DNA of 64,000 bases from Archivesica marissinica. Lineage: Eukaryota; Mollusca; Bivalvia; Venerida; Vesicomyidae. Location of the stretch: contig CM026401.1 of the NCBI GenBank assembly GCA_014843695.1, positions 44,155,485 through 44,219,484 on the forward strand. Reading direction: 5' to 3'. The notes beneath the pieces were generated by a model. That model was not told the origin of the DNA. It did no database searches and worked only from the letters and a program-made list of their open reading frames with translations. The position numbers were made by a program, and so were the translations under genes. Shown one piece after another: positions 11,641 through 23,233 of the stretch (the stretch's first letter is position 1; every line of letters starts with the position of its first letter).

Positions 11641-13783
11641 ATTAAATAATAGTCTTATCCTTCAGAAAGATTACCAAGAAATAATAAGGAAAATTATTAT
11701 TGAAACTGCCAATATCAATAAAGGAGCTAATCCAAATACAATTTGGGAAGTTATTAAAGGTAACATACGGAATGAAACAATCAAATATGCATCGAAACAG
11801 AAAAAGGAAGAAACTAAAAGTGAAAATGATATAAAAAATCATATAAATGAAATAGAAAATGAAATATCGAAAGAAACTGAAGAAAATAAATTACATAAGC
11901 TTAAGACAACATTTGATACTTTAAAAAACCTAGACAATATATATGAACATAGACTAAATGGAATAATTATACGATCAAAGGCCTCACAAGTTGAATTTGG
12001 TGAAAAAAACAGTAAATTATTTGCAAACCTAGAAAAACGAAACTCACAAAAAAAAGTTATGTCGCAGCTAATTGTCAACGGAATTATTATAAATAATCAA
12101 CCGGAAATTATAGAGAAACAAAAGCAATTTTTTGAAAAATTATACAGATATGTAGACCAACAACCATCTTATTACAACTTCATGGACATAAATATGAATA
12201 TTTTGGATGAAGAAGAAACACTAATATGTAAAGGTGATACTATTAAAGAAGATGAATGTGCTATAGCGCTAAAAAGCATGAACAATAATAAAAGTCCTGG
12301 CTCGGACGGTCTGACTGCAGAATTTTTCAAGATATTCTGGAATGATCTTTAGCAATATTACATAAACTCAATTAACTTTTCATATGTAAACCTACAACTT
12401 ACAGAACTTCAAAAACAAGGAATAATTACAATGTTGCCAAAAGGAAATAAAGATACAAAATACATAGAAAACTGGAGACCAATTAGTTTATTGAACATCG
12501 ATTACAAAATTGCTACTAAAGTTATTGCAAACCGAATTAAAAAAGTACTTCCAAAAATTATTCATCTATCTCAAACAGGATTTGTGAAAGGCCGCTATAT
12601 AGGTGAAAATATTCGTCTAATTATAGAACTTCTTGAACAATTAGAGAATAAACCGGACAAATCAATATTATTCTTCTCAGATTTTGAAAAAGCCTTTGAT
12701 AGCTTAAATCATGACTTCTTATTCGACACTCTAAAACACTTTAACTTTGATGACACATTAATACAATGGATCAAACTTTTTTACAAGGATGCTAAGAGCT
12801 GTGTCATTAGTAATGGCCATATGTCCAATTTGTTCAGCATTAAAAAGGGCGTACGTCAAGGATGTCCTTTATCGCCGTATTTATTCATTATATGCATCGA
12901 ATTATTGTCTAACTGTATTACTAATAATAAGGATGTAAAAGGTATAAAGATTAATAACTTGGAAATAAAAAATGTTCTTTTTGCAGACGATGCTACCTTT
13001 GTTACGGATGGCTCGAGAAAATCATTTGAAACACTTATACACATTCTGGACAATTACAGCTATATTTCTGGTCTAAAATTAAACAATAAAAAATGCACAG
13101 CTCTAAGAGCTGGTTCATTAAAAGAAACAGACATACAATTTCTAAAAGGTAAAAAGTTCACCTGGACATCAGAAAGTGCACATTCTTTAGGAATAACATT
13201 TTATACAGAAACACGATATTGTTACACAAAAAACATAGAATCGAAAATCAGGGATTTTGAAAACTGTTTGAAGCAATGGCATCATCGTAAACTAACGTTA
13301 CTGGGAAAGGTCACTGTAATTAAATCGTTTGCACTCCCAAAATTAATCTACCCTATGTCAATGTTGCCAAATTTACACAAGTCTGAAATTAAACATATAG
13401 AAAAAGTAACACACACATTCCTTTGGGACGGAAAACCGGATAAGATTAAAAGAGAAACACTCAAACAAGACTACTGTAAAGGGGGACTTAAAATGATCGA
13501 TTTTGAAAAGTTTATGCACGCCACAAAAGGCAGTTGGGTACAACGTTTATTAGAAACTAATAACATATCGTTTATAAAGCAGATATACAGTTCACAACTA
13601 CTGTCTTTCGGGGGAAATTTAATCTTTGAATGTAATATAAATGAAAATGATGTCAAAAATAAACTTAAAGGGAAACCGTTTTTGACAGATATCATACTGT
13701 CATGGAATAAGATAAAACTTGTAAGCAACCAAGCAAACACGAACAAAGAAATATTATGGAATAATCGTTTTAATTCAAAATAA
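11641..13783 (+). pseudogene. LINE reverse transcriptase
   Basis: After a frameshift near 11640 the frame is open to 13783 except for one stop (TAG, 12350-12352). The region up to about 12290 is the lysine- and glutamate-rich linker usual between endonuclease and RT. RT motifs follow: NNNKSPGSDGLTAEF near 12270, ENWRPISLLNIDYKI near 12470, QTGFVKGRYI near 12575, SDFEKAFDS near 12680 (first catalytic Asp), GVRQGCPLSPYLFII near 12850 and the FADD active-site box near 12978. The enzyme would copy element RNA at the nicked target. The stop and frameshifts make it inactive. Confidence 0.9.
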
Positions 13784-13896
13784 TAATAACACATTTTACT
13801 ATAAAACATGGTACAACAAGGGAATTAAATATCTAGAACACTTATATGATTTCAGAAAAAATACATTCTACTCGTTTACGGACCTAACAAACATAT
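13784..13896 (+). pseudogene. LINE C-terminal region, piece before the inserted transposon
   Basis: A frameshift at the AATAATAATAA run near 13783 leads into FYYKTWYNKGIKYLEHLYDF, the W...GI..L.DL pattern found after the RT of many LINEs. It stops at the inverted repeat near 13897, and the homologous reading resumes at 18925. Confidence 0.75.
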
Positions 13897-13902
13897 ATCG
13901 AT

Positions 13903-14193
13903 GGCTCAGCGCAAAACTAGGCTATCTCCATATTTTGTTGAAATTGTTTTTTTCACAAATTCTGAAGTTGAATCAGTATCCCCTTCATCCCTCAAAAGAT
14001 GTTGAATATACTCCCAGTATTTCCAGAGTAATTGAAATTTTAATGAAATATGCTAATTCAAGGTCTTCTTGTTTTGAGTGCAACACTATGTCTAACTAGA
14101 GTTAACCATAGTTTTGCTCTCACATTTTCATAAATTTATGAAGGTTGTCAGTGCAAAACTAGTACTAACTTGACTTAGACAGAGTTTTGCACT
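13903..14193. repeat. Left subterminal motif cluster of the 5-kb transposon
   Basis: Five copies of AGTGCAAAACTA or its complement TAGTTTTGCACT, some with one or two changes, lie at about 13909, 14077, 14109 (reverse), 14150 and 14182 (reverse). Matching copies occur near the right end. Repeated subterminal motifs of this kind are typical transposase-binding sites; that role is inferred. Confidence 0.7.
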
Positions 14194-14373
14194 GAGAAAT
14201 AATTAACATTTAAATTATTTTTTATATTTTTTTCTTATTTTGTCAAATAAAAACACAAAATGGCATTGCTATTTGTTTCAACAGCCCATTTACTATCTTA
14301 TAATTAAAAAATATATATAATTAGGACATATTTATTACTTATTAGACAGTGTGTTGCAAACAGCTTTGCAGCG

Positions 14374-15499
14374 ATGACTCATCATTTAACTTCTAAATGG
14401 AGAAAAAATGACTTGGACCACATTTTACTTGAAGGGGATAAAATATATTACAGTATTAAAATGGGTGGACAGAAAGAGGATTATCTGTTAGTGAATGATC
14501 TTCCAAATCAGTGGAACAATTGTTTTCTAAATATAGTGAGATCTGATGCAGGTTCGGTGTCTAGTAAGGAACCCTGCTGTCACATACACTGAAAGACATC
14601 GACAAATTCGTGTTCTTGACAATTAAATGCTACACTACAGCAATTATTAGAGAGAATGATATGTATTACGTTTTTGACCCCCATTCAAGCAACATTGATG
14701 GCATGATAGCAACCGATGGAAAAGCAATGTTAAAATCTCACAGTAATTTTGAGAACTTGATCCAGTTCTTAGAAAAATTCTCATCAAGTTTAGGCGACAC
14801 AGAAAATGAATGTATACCATTTGAAGCCACTCATGTTGATATAGTTACTTGTACAAATGAATCAGATGACTTTGAAGGCTTTTCTGACATGTCAGATGGA
14901 GAACATGCCTGTATGTTGCAAATTATTAAAGACAATCTAGAGCATAATCTAGAGCATAATTTGAAAAAGATTGAAGACGAGACAGAATCATCTTGTTCAA
15001 GGGATTTGAGTGACGGATCTACAAGTGAAAATGACATCCCATTATCAAAACTAGCAAAGATCCTAAACAATGATTCTACTATCAGTTCAGATTCTGAGAA
15101 CATCTCTTCAGGTAGTGAATACCAACCATCAAAGTTTGAGAAGAAAATGTTGCTTCAAGAGACAAGTTCTTGCCCACTGATTTAGATTCTGACAATAACA
15201 AAATGAAAAGAAAACAGAAACGTAAATTTAACAAGAGCAGAAAGATGTATCGACCCAGAAAAAATGATAGATTAACTTCAAAAGGCATTGAACACAGTTA
15301 CTGTTCAGAAGTAGAGACAGTGTCCAGTGATACACATGTTACAGAGAAAACACAAACGACTGAAGAACACATAGATCCAATTGTCAGGAGTGAAATGGAG
15401 TTGTTTTATTTTGAATGTGAAGATATGGACACAGCAGAGGTCTTTGATGTAGAGAGCCTGAAAATGGAGATAGCAAGTTTGACAGTGGTTATGTTATAG
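14374..15499 (+). pseudogene. Transposon-encoded protein, N-terminal cysteine-protease-like part and acidic linker
   Basis: A first open stretch (14374-14592) reads ...LDHILLEGDKIYYSIKMGG...YLLVNDLPNQW. After a frame break near 14590 it continues as KFVFLTIKCYTTAIIRE and MYYVFDPHSSNIDG. The FDPHS..N..G phrase, 15-20 residues after a CYTTAII strand, resembles the His-containing part of tegument-deneddylase-like or OTU-like cysteine proteases found in some animal transposon proteins. That assignment is by pattern memory and is moderate at best. A Ser/Asp/Glu-rich linker follows (to about 15185), then a basic stretch and another acidic part, broken by stops at 15183 and 15497. No complete catalytic set can be shown. 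Confidence 0.5.
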
Positions 15500-16575
15500 A
15501 AATGGGTCACGATCTGAACGAAAGTGGCAGAATTTCCATGGAAAGTGGCAGAATTTCCATGGAAAGTGTCATTGAAGAAAAAAATGTTCAGGGTGTGTCA
15601 CAAATTACTGAGTATGAATGTGAATAAGACACAGTGGGGAATCAGGATTTTGACAAAGCTGAAGAAACTGCTGAAAACATAGCTGATAGTAGCATGGATG
15701 AAGTGGTAGGAGATGTTAGTTTTGATGGATGTGTTTCTGGCAATTCAAGCATAACAGAAAGAGCTAGAGAAAGAAAGAGGACAAGAAATGCAGATATTTG
15801 GCAGAGAAATAAGAATAAAAGAAGTTGTAATACTGGACAGAGGTACATTAACAGAAAAGGAAACATTCAGCAGGCCAAGAAAATTAAGAAAGGTTGTGGT
15901 GTGACCTGTAGATTTAAATGTCATAGTATGTTCAGTTATGAAGACAGAGAGGACATTTTCCATAGTTATTGGAAATTGGGGGATGCAACGAGACAAAGGC
16001 AGTTTCTTCTGAAGTATTCTGCCCCACAGACGAAGCCGAGTAAGAAACAGTCCAGTACCAGTAACAGGAAAAGAGAAAATTCTTTTATGTGGACTTTACC
16101 ATTAAATGGTTCAAGTGTTAAGAGTATGCAAAACATTTTTCCTTCATACATTGAATATTTCTCCTCAAAGAGTTCACACAGCTGTGAAAAAGTCCCAAAA
16201 TAATATCCAGATTGTAGAGTTAGATCAGAGAGGCAGTCACCATAATAGACCAAATAGAACTTTGGAAGATAAAGTTGATTTTGTAGTTGCACACATCAAG
16301 TCATTTCCTGTTGTTGAAAGCCATTACTGTAGGAAAGATAGTAAAAATTATGTATCTGAGTCCAGATCTCAGCGTTGCTCAAATGTATCCAGCTCTACTT
16401 AGATGAATGTGCAAAACATGACATTGTTTCTCCTGTCTCACTCAACATATACAGGAATATATTTGATACTCGCTTCAATATTGCATTTCAAAAACCCATC
16501 AAAGACCAGTGTGATTGATGCAACTCCTTCAAAAATGCCACAGAGTGAAAAATTAAAAATTAAAGAGAAATATGA
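15500..16575 (+). pseudogene. Transposon-encoded transposase-like part, truncated by a minisatellite
   Basis: From 15634 the frame reads ...RERKRTRNADIWQRNKNKR, then CNTGQRYINRKG, CGVTCRFKCHSMFS and EDREDIFHSYWKLGDATRQ. This RKRTRN..W..N..K...N.G..Y....G pattern, with a Cys cluster and a YW.LGD helix, belongs to a widespread family of uncharacterised, probably transposase, proteins in invertebrate genomes. After a frameshift near 16170 it continues with AVKKSQ, HIKSFPVVESHYCRK, LDECAKHDIVSPVSL and FNIAFQKPIKDQC. Stops at 16400 and 16518 and a change of frame break it. It ends abruptly at a KYESH coding position where the 21-bp array begins, so the rest of the catalytic region is missing. Confidence 0.6.
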
Positions 16576-18303
16576 AAGTCACTGTATGGTGTTATCATAG
16601 AACTGTATGGTGTTATCATAGAACTGTATGGTGTTATCAGTTAACTGTATGGTGTTATCATAGAACTGTATGGTGTTATCAGTTAACTGTATGGTGTTAT
16701 CATAGAACTGTATGGTGTTATCATAGAACTGTATGGTGTTATCATAGAACTGTATGGTGTTATCATAGAACTGTATGGTGTTATCATAGAACTGTATGGT
16801 GTTATCATAGAACTGTATGGTGTTATCAGTTAACTGTATGGTGTTATCATAGAACTGTATGGTGTTATCAGTTAACTGTATGGTGTTATCATAGAACTGT
16901 ATGGTGTTATCATAGAACTGTATGGTGTTATCATAGAACTGTATGGTGTATCATAGAACTGTATGGTGTTATCAGTTAACTGTATGGTGTTATCATAGAA
17001 CTGTATGGTGTTATCATAGAACTGTATGGTGTTATCATATAACTGTATGGTGTTATCATAGAACTGTATGGTGTTATCATAGAACTGTATGGTGTTATCA
17101 TAGAACTGTATGGTGTTATCAGTTAACTGTATGGTGTTATCATAGAACTGTATGGTGTTATCATAGAACTGTATGGTGTTATCATAGAACTGTATGGTGT
17201 TATCATAGAACTGTATGGTGTTATCATAGAACTGTATGGTGTTATCATAGAACTGTATGGTGTTATCATAGAACTGTATGGTGTTATCATAGAACTGTAT
17301 GGTGTTATCAGTTAACTGTATGGTGTTATCATAGAACTGTATGGTGTTATCATAGAACTGTATGGTGTTATCATAGAACTGTATGGTGTTATCATAGAAC
17401 TGTATGGTGTTATCATAGAACTGTATGGTGTTATCATAGAACTGTATGGTGTTATCATAGAACTGTATGGTGTTATCATAGAACTGTATGGTGTTATCAT
17501 AGAACTGTATGGTGTTATCATAGAACTGTATGGTGTTATCATAGAACTGTATGGTGTTATCATAGAACTGTATGGTGTTATCATAGAACTGTATGGTGTT
17601 ATCATAGAACTGTATGGTGTTATCATAGAACTGTATGGTGTTATCATAGAACTGTATGGTGTTATCATAGAACTGTATGGTGTTATCATAGAACTGTATG
17701 GTGTTATCATAGAACTGTATGGTGTTATCATAGAACTGTATGGTGTTATCATAGAACTGTATGGTGTTATCATAGAACTGTATGGTGTTATCAGTTAACT
17801 GTATGGTGTTATCATAGAACTGTATGGTGTTATCAGTTAACTGTATGGTGTTATCATAGAACTGTATGGTGTTATCATAGAACTGTATGGTGTTATCAGT
17901 TAACTGTATGGTGTTATCATAGAACTGTATGGTGTTATCAGTTAACTGTATGGTGTTATCATAGAACTGTATGGTGTTATCATAGACGGTATGGTGTTAT
18001 CATAGAACTGTATGGTGTTATCAGTTAACTGTATGGTGTTATCATAGAACTGTATGGTGTTATCAGTTAACTGTATGGTGTTATCATAGAACCGTATGGT
18101 GTTATCATAGAACTGTATGGTGTTATCATAGAACTGTATGGTGTTATCATAGAACTGTATGGTGTTATCATAGAACTGTATGGTGTTATCATAGAACTGT
18201 ATGGTGTTATCATATAACTGTATGGTGTTATCAGTTAATTGTATGGTGTTATCAAAGAACTGTATGGTGTTATCATAGAACTGTATGGTGTTATCAGTTA
18301 ACA
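16576..18303. repeat. 21-bp tandem array (about 82 copies) inside the transposon
   Basis: The main unit is ACTGTATGGTGTTATCATAG plus one A. A recurrent variant has CAGTTA in place of CATAGA, mixed irregularly with the main type. Being 21 bp and stop-free, it keeps 7-residue open frames on both strands. The first unit grows directly out of the transposase-like coding sequence. Confidence 0.97.
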
Positions 18304-18635
18304 AAATGTGCTAAAAGGTAACCTACGAGATGAATTTGCGAACTCTCCAGATGATTTAGAGCTCTCCAAATATGTATTGCTAGCTCGGAATATTTGTTGC
18401 TAGCAATATATATATATTTGAGCTTATGTAGATTTGGTGTTCCATATTCTAGTAACAGTGAAATTAAGTTTCATGTATCAGTTCTTGTAAATAATTGATG
18501 AAACTGGCCAATATTGTATTCTTTAAACTGTTTTGTATTGTTCTTTGTTTAAAAATGTTTTAAAATTAAATTGTTGTATGGAACCTTACTTGACTTAGTA
18601 TTTCTTTTACAATCCATTCTCTCCAGTGTTAAAAT

Positions 18636-18916
18636 AGTGCAAAACTATTCTTAACTTGACTTGGGTCTAGTTTTGCACCAACATGTTAAAAAAAAACCCA
18701 TTGAATTTCAGTGCAAAACTATAGCTAACTCAAAAAACTGATAAAAAACCTCTAAAACAGAGTTTTGCATGAAAATGACCATTAGTTTTTAGGTGTTTAC
18801 CAGCATACAGAGTAGTAAAATATCTGCAAAATATCCAAACAGAAAAAAATAAATAAGTTTTTTTGCCCTCCTGTAAAAATTTCAAAAAAGGACTTAGCCT
18901 AGTTTTGCGCTGAGCC
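18636..18916. repeat. Right subterminal motif cluster of the 5-kb transposon
   Basis: Five matches to AGTGCAAAACTA or its complement occur at about 18636, 18668 (reverse), 18710, 18760 (reverse) and 18900 (reverse, within the terminal repeat). Their number and mixed orientation mirror the left cluster, supporting a functional end structure. Confidence 0.7.
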
Positions 18917-18924
18917 ATCGATAT

Positions 18925-19577
18925 GATATATACATATAAATGATTTTCTTAAATATAATTCACTAATAGCAAGCATACCTAACCATTTCAAAATTAAAAT
19001 ATCTCTGGAACAAGTATACGTCGAACCGTAACATGCATGAACACTAAATGAATTCATAAACAAACTGAGAGTAAACAAATACCTATATCAGTTCCAATTG
19101 AAACATGAGGCAACTAGTCCAGTAACATCGCATAGTAAATGGGAAACAATCATATCAAACAGTACATTTAATTGGACAACTATTTACAGCAACACATTTA
19201 CATCTACTATTGACACAAAACTTAGGAACTTTCAGTTCAAATTTCTACATAGAGCGATTCCAACAAACAAGTTATTAATGAAACAACATATAGTAAATTG
19301 CAATCTATGTGACTTTTGTTCTATGTATACCGAAAGCATAGAGCATTTGTTTTGGGAGTGCTTGCCAATCCAAACATTTTGGAATGATTTGTGTAACTAT
19401 TTCAAGCAACAAGGATTTGATTTCTGTATAAATTATGAATTAGTTTGTTTCTTACACACAGACAAGACAAATCACGCTGATGCCAAAAACTTTATATTGC
19501 TCTTAGCAAAGTATTATATCTTCATAAATAAGTTTAGAAAAACGTTACCAAATTTACCAGTCTTTAAAAAGTACTTA
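18925..19577 (+). pseudogene. LINE C-terminal region after the inserted transposon
   Basis: Reading resumes with NDFLKYNSLIASIPNHFK, the usual Y.SLI.AIP phrase, then stops near 19030 and continues as KWETIISN...KLRNFQFKFLHRAIPTNKLL and a CDFC...EHLFWEC zinc-binding motif. These are standard for the C-terminal domain that follows the RT in L1/Tx1-like LINEs. The frame runs into the piggyBac element at TTAA (19574-19577); the residues after that point up to a stop at 19647 belong to piggyBac, not to the LINE. Confidence 0.75.
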
Positions 19578-21075
19578 ACCCTTTGTATTCTGGACCTCTT
19601 TCAGATAAGGACCTCTGAATATCTGGACATTTTATCAGAAATCTGTTAATCCACTTTTGTTTTGATGGTAGTTACATTTAAATGCATATGCTGTTTATTA
19701 TGCTTCATAAACACCCATATAACTATATATTTTTGGAAAGGTAATAAAATTCTTCATATCATGCATATAACATAACAAAATGTTGCATGCACAATAAAAA
19801 GGAATATTAGTAAACACTTTGGATAAAATTAAATTTGGGCCACAACGAAAATGCTACCCCCGTCTTCAGGCTTTATTACTGGTATTACCATCCAACATCA
19901 AGAATATAATCCAATGTATGGATTATGCACAATTTTAAGCATTACAAAAGCACCCAATTTTTTTAAAATTATTCCATATATTTCCAAAGATATGAATTTT
20001 TGAATAAAACCACTGCCTCTCCAATTTGGAAAGAACTTCTGAGATAAAAAAAACAACACAAAACACTACACTGGTATTCACACTATATACACAGGTCTTC
20101 TTCTGTTTATTCTGCTGGTATTCCATATTTTATAATATATAATAGCTGGGTTAGTGTCCAAATGAAATTATTTTATTTAAAACTTAAATATCATTGAATT
20201 TTTTTAAAAATTGTATTGTTTTTTGTTGGTATTTTTGATTTGTTCCTGAACTATACATGTCTACATCTGTTTGATTGTTGTCTGTTTGTCGTAAGCACTG
20301 TCAGACTGCACTAAGTATGTGTTCAGCAACACACTTGGTACACACTGGTACCTGGCACTGGGTACAGCCACTGTGGTAGGCACATCAACAGGCGTCCACT
20401 TCGGTGCAAAAGGTGGAGGCGGGTTTCTGGTCCTTTCCTGTTCGGCATAACAGTTGGTCTCTGTTACCAGGTGTTTCCAGAGTTCCTGCCCCCAAAGGAT
20501 GTCAAAATAATGCATGGGTTGGGCTTCTTCAGGGTGTTGTTCTGAAGCACCTGGATGCATGGTGAATCGGCGTTTCATACGAGTGGTAAACCCATCCTGG
20601 ACCCATTGCTCGTGAAACCCATCAAAATCGTCATCGTCCTCCTCCGAATCCGACGCAAAAAATCCATCTAACAATGGATCATGGTACCGATCAATCTCGT
20701 CAAAGTCTAAACGGCCTCTATCATGCCCATTCCCAACAAAATCGTCTATAGTCTCATCAAAATCCACCTCTACATAGCTCCCATCACTAATCAAGTCAGA
20801 TCCATCCGCCATTATTATTCTACGATCGAAATTTCTGAAAATATCGCTTCGAAAAATGCTTTTTTTTCACTTCCTGGCTGTTTTAAAATTAGCGGCGAGT
20901 ACCTGTCTAACTGCGCAAAACGTTGCGCAGTGAAAACGAAACCGGAAGAGCTATTATTTACGACAAATTTGACAAAAATCAGCTGTGTACATGTCACCTC
21001 TCCAAAATACACATGAATGTGTATCCCGAATGGAAAGGGTAATTACACACGGTTGTGTATCCCGAATATAAAGGG
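19578..21075 (-). mobile_element. PiggyBac-type element, internally deleted, inserted in the LINE
   Basis: TTAA flanks both ends (19574-19577 and 21076-21079). The right end read inward is CCCTTTATATTCGGGATACA and the left is CCCTTTGTATTCTGGAC, agreeing at about 13 of the first 16 bases. An internal second copy of the CCCGAAT..AAAGGG phrase sits near the right end. A minus-strand transposase fragment lies inside. The LINE frame can be followed across if one TTAA is removed. The left end is the weaker of the two. Confidence 0.65.
20261..20812 (-). pseudogene. PiggyBac transposase, N-terminal fragment
   Basis: The 183-codon frame starts MADGSDLISDGSYVEVDFDE and is very acidic, with SDSEEDDDDFDGF near residue 58, as in many piggyBac N-termini. 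The diagnostic phrase MHYFDILWGQELWKHLVTET followed by NCYAEQ matches the start of the piggyBac core (the Y/F..L....LW..I..ETN.YA pattern). The core is lost soon after, at WTPVDVPTTVAV. None of the catalytic Asp residues is present, so the product could not transpose DNA. A full-length protein would be roughly 550-600 residues. Confidence 0.8.
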
Positions 21076-21171
21076 TTAAATAACGTTTCAGTTACTATTC
21101 TGTACAGTTTTATTTGACAAAATAAATAAAATTATTGATCAGTTACAACTTTTGTTCATTTATGCACTAGA

Positions 21172-23233
21172 TTGATGTATTACCAGATATAATAGTCAAA
21201 GACTAGCTGGCACTGCTGTATTACCAGATATAATAGTCAAAGACTAGCTGGCACTGCTGTATTACCAGATATAATAGACAAAGACTAGCTGGCACTGCTG
21301 TATTACCAGATATAATAGTCAGACTAGCTGGCACTGCTGTATTACCAGATATAATAGTCAAAGACTAGCTGGCACTGCTGTATTACCAGATATAATAGTC
21401 AAAGACTAGCTGGCACTGCTGTATTACCAGATATAATAGTCAAAGACTAGCTGGCACTGCTGTATTACCAGATATAATAGTCAAAGACTAGCTGGCACTG
21501 CTGTATTACCAGATATAATAGTCAAAGACTAGCTCACACTGCTGTATTACCAGATATAATAGTCAAAGACTAGCTGGCACTGCTGTAATACCAGATATAA
21601 TAGTCAAAGACTAGCTGGCACTGCTGTATTACCAGATATAATAGTCAAAGACTAGCTGGCACTGCTGTGTTACCAGATATAATAGTCAAAGACTAGCTGG
21701 CACTGCTGTATTACCAGATATAATAGTCAAAGACTAGCTGGCACTGCTGTATTACCAGATATAATAGTCAAAGACTAGCTCACACTGCTGTATTACCAGA
21801 TATAATAGTCAAAGACTAGCTGGCACTGCTGTATTACCAGATATAATAGTCAAAGACTAGCTGGCACTGCTGTATTACCAGATATAATAGTCAGACTAGC
21901 TGGCACTGCTGTATTACCAGATATAATAGTCAAAGACTAGCTGGCACTGCTGTATTACCAGATATAATAGTCAGACTAGCTGGCACTGCTGTATTACCAG
22001 ATATAATAGTCAAAGACTAGCTGGCACTGCTGTATTACCAGATATAATAGTCAAAGACTAGCTGGCACTGCTGTATTACCAGATATAATAGTCAAAGACT
22101 AGCTGGCACTGCTGTATTACCAGATATAATAGTCAAAGACTAGCTGGCACTGCTGTATTACCAGATATAATAGTCAAAGACTAGCTCACACTGCTGTATT
22201 ACCAGATATAATAGTCAAAGACTAGCTGGCACTGCTGTATTACCAGATATAATAGTCAAAGACTAGCTGGCACTGCTGTATTACCAGATATAATAGTCAA
22301 AGACTAGCTGGCACTGCTGTGTTACCAGATATAATAGTCAAAGACTAGCTGGCACTGCTGTATTACCAGATATAATAGTCAAAGACTAGCTGGCACTGCT
22401 GTATTACCAGATATAATAGTCAAAGACTAGCTCACACTGCTGTATTACCAGATATAATAGTCAAAGACTAGCTGGCACTGCTGTATTACCAGATATAATA
22501 GTCAAAGACTAGCTGGCACTGCTGTATTACCAGATATAATAGTCAAAGACTAGCTGGCACTGCTGTATTACCAGATATAATAGTCAAAGACTAGCTGGCA
22601 CTGCTGTATTACCAGATATAATAATCAAAGACTAGCTGGCACTGCTGTATTACCAGATATAAGTCAAAGACTAGCTGGCACTGCTGTATTACCAGATATA
22701 ATAGTCAAAGACTAGCTGGCACTGCTGTATTACCAGATATAATAGTCAAAGACTAGCTGGCACTGCTGTATTACCAGATATAATAGTCAAAGACTAGCTG
22801 GCACTGCTGTATTACGAGATATAATAGTCAAAGACTAGCTGGCACTGCTGTATTACGAGATATAATAGTCAAAGACTTGCTGGCACTGCTGTATTACCAG
22901 ATATAATAGACAAAGACTAGCTGGCACTGCTGTATTACGAGATATAATAGTCAAAGACTAGCTGGCACTGCTGTATTACCAGATATAATAGACAAAGACT
23001 AGCTGGCACTGCTGTATTACCAGATATAATAGTCAAAGACTAGCTGGCACTGCTGTATTACGAGATATAATAGTCAAAGACTAGCTGGCACTGCTGTATT
23101 ACGAGATATAATAGTCAAAGACAAGCTGGCACTGCTGTATTACCAGATATAATAGTCAAAGACTAGCTGGCACTGCTGTATTACGAGATATAATAGTCAA
23201 AGACTAGCTCACACTGCTGTATTACCAGATATA
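21172..23233. repeat. 41-bp tandem array (about 50 copies)
   Basis: The unit contains TATTACCAGATATAATAGTC then AAAGACTAGCTGGCACTGC. Variants recur in a patterned way: CTCACACTG instead of CTGGCACTG, GTGTTACC, missing AAAG, and, in the last 450 bp, TTACGAGAT. The clustering of the last variant shows local spread of copies. Confidence 0.97.

Larger units (their letters stand above)
13903..18916 (+). mobile_element. 5.0-kb DNA transposon with perfect terminal inverted repeats, inserted in the LINE
   Basis: The left end GGCTCAGCGCAAAACTAGGC starting at 13903 is perfectly mirrored by the right end finishing at 18916; the mirror also includes the ATATCGAT just outside. ATCGAT flanks both ends (13897-13902 and 18917-18922) and may be the target duplication. 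Because it is palindromic, the exact boundary (ATAT, ATCGAT or other) cannot be fixed by eye. LINE coding sequence stops at one end and resumes at the other, which confirms insertion. Cargo: a broken protease-like and transposase-like coding region, then a 21-bp minisatellite. The superfamily is not identified. Confidence 0.85.
10864..21135 (+). mobile_element. Degenerate L1/Tx1-like LINE, split by two later transposons
   Basis: The pieces in order are an endonuclease domain (10920-11639), a reverse transcriptase and connection region (11641-13783), a C-terminal start (13784-13896), then a 5-kb DNA transposon. The C-terminal region resumes at 18925-19577 with a CxxC...H...C finger, followed by a piggyBac copy (19578-21075) and a short AT-rich tail with AAATAAATAAAA near 21120. 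No ORF1 is visible, so it is probably 5' truncated. The clade is inferred from the style of the endonuclease and RT and is tentative. The 3' limit is approximate. Confidence 0.75.

Noticed and set aside
16572..18028. A Cys/Trp-rich 7-residue repeat protein fused to the transposase
   Set aside because: It is the translation of the 21-bp minisatellite and has no independent support. The frame does not join the transposase reading cleanly.
19098..19649. The whole frame to 19649 as LINE protein
   Set aside because: The part after TTAA at 19574-19577 begins with a piggyBac terminal sequence, so the end of the frame is accidental.
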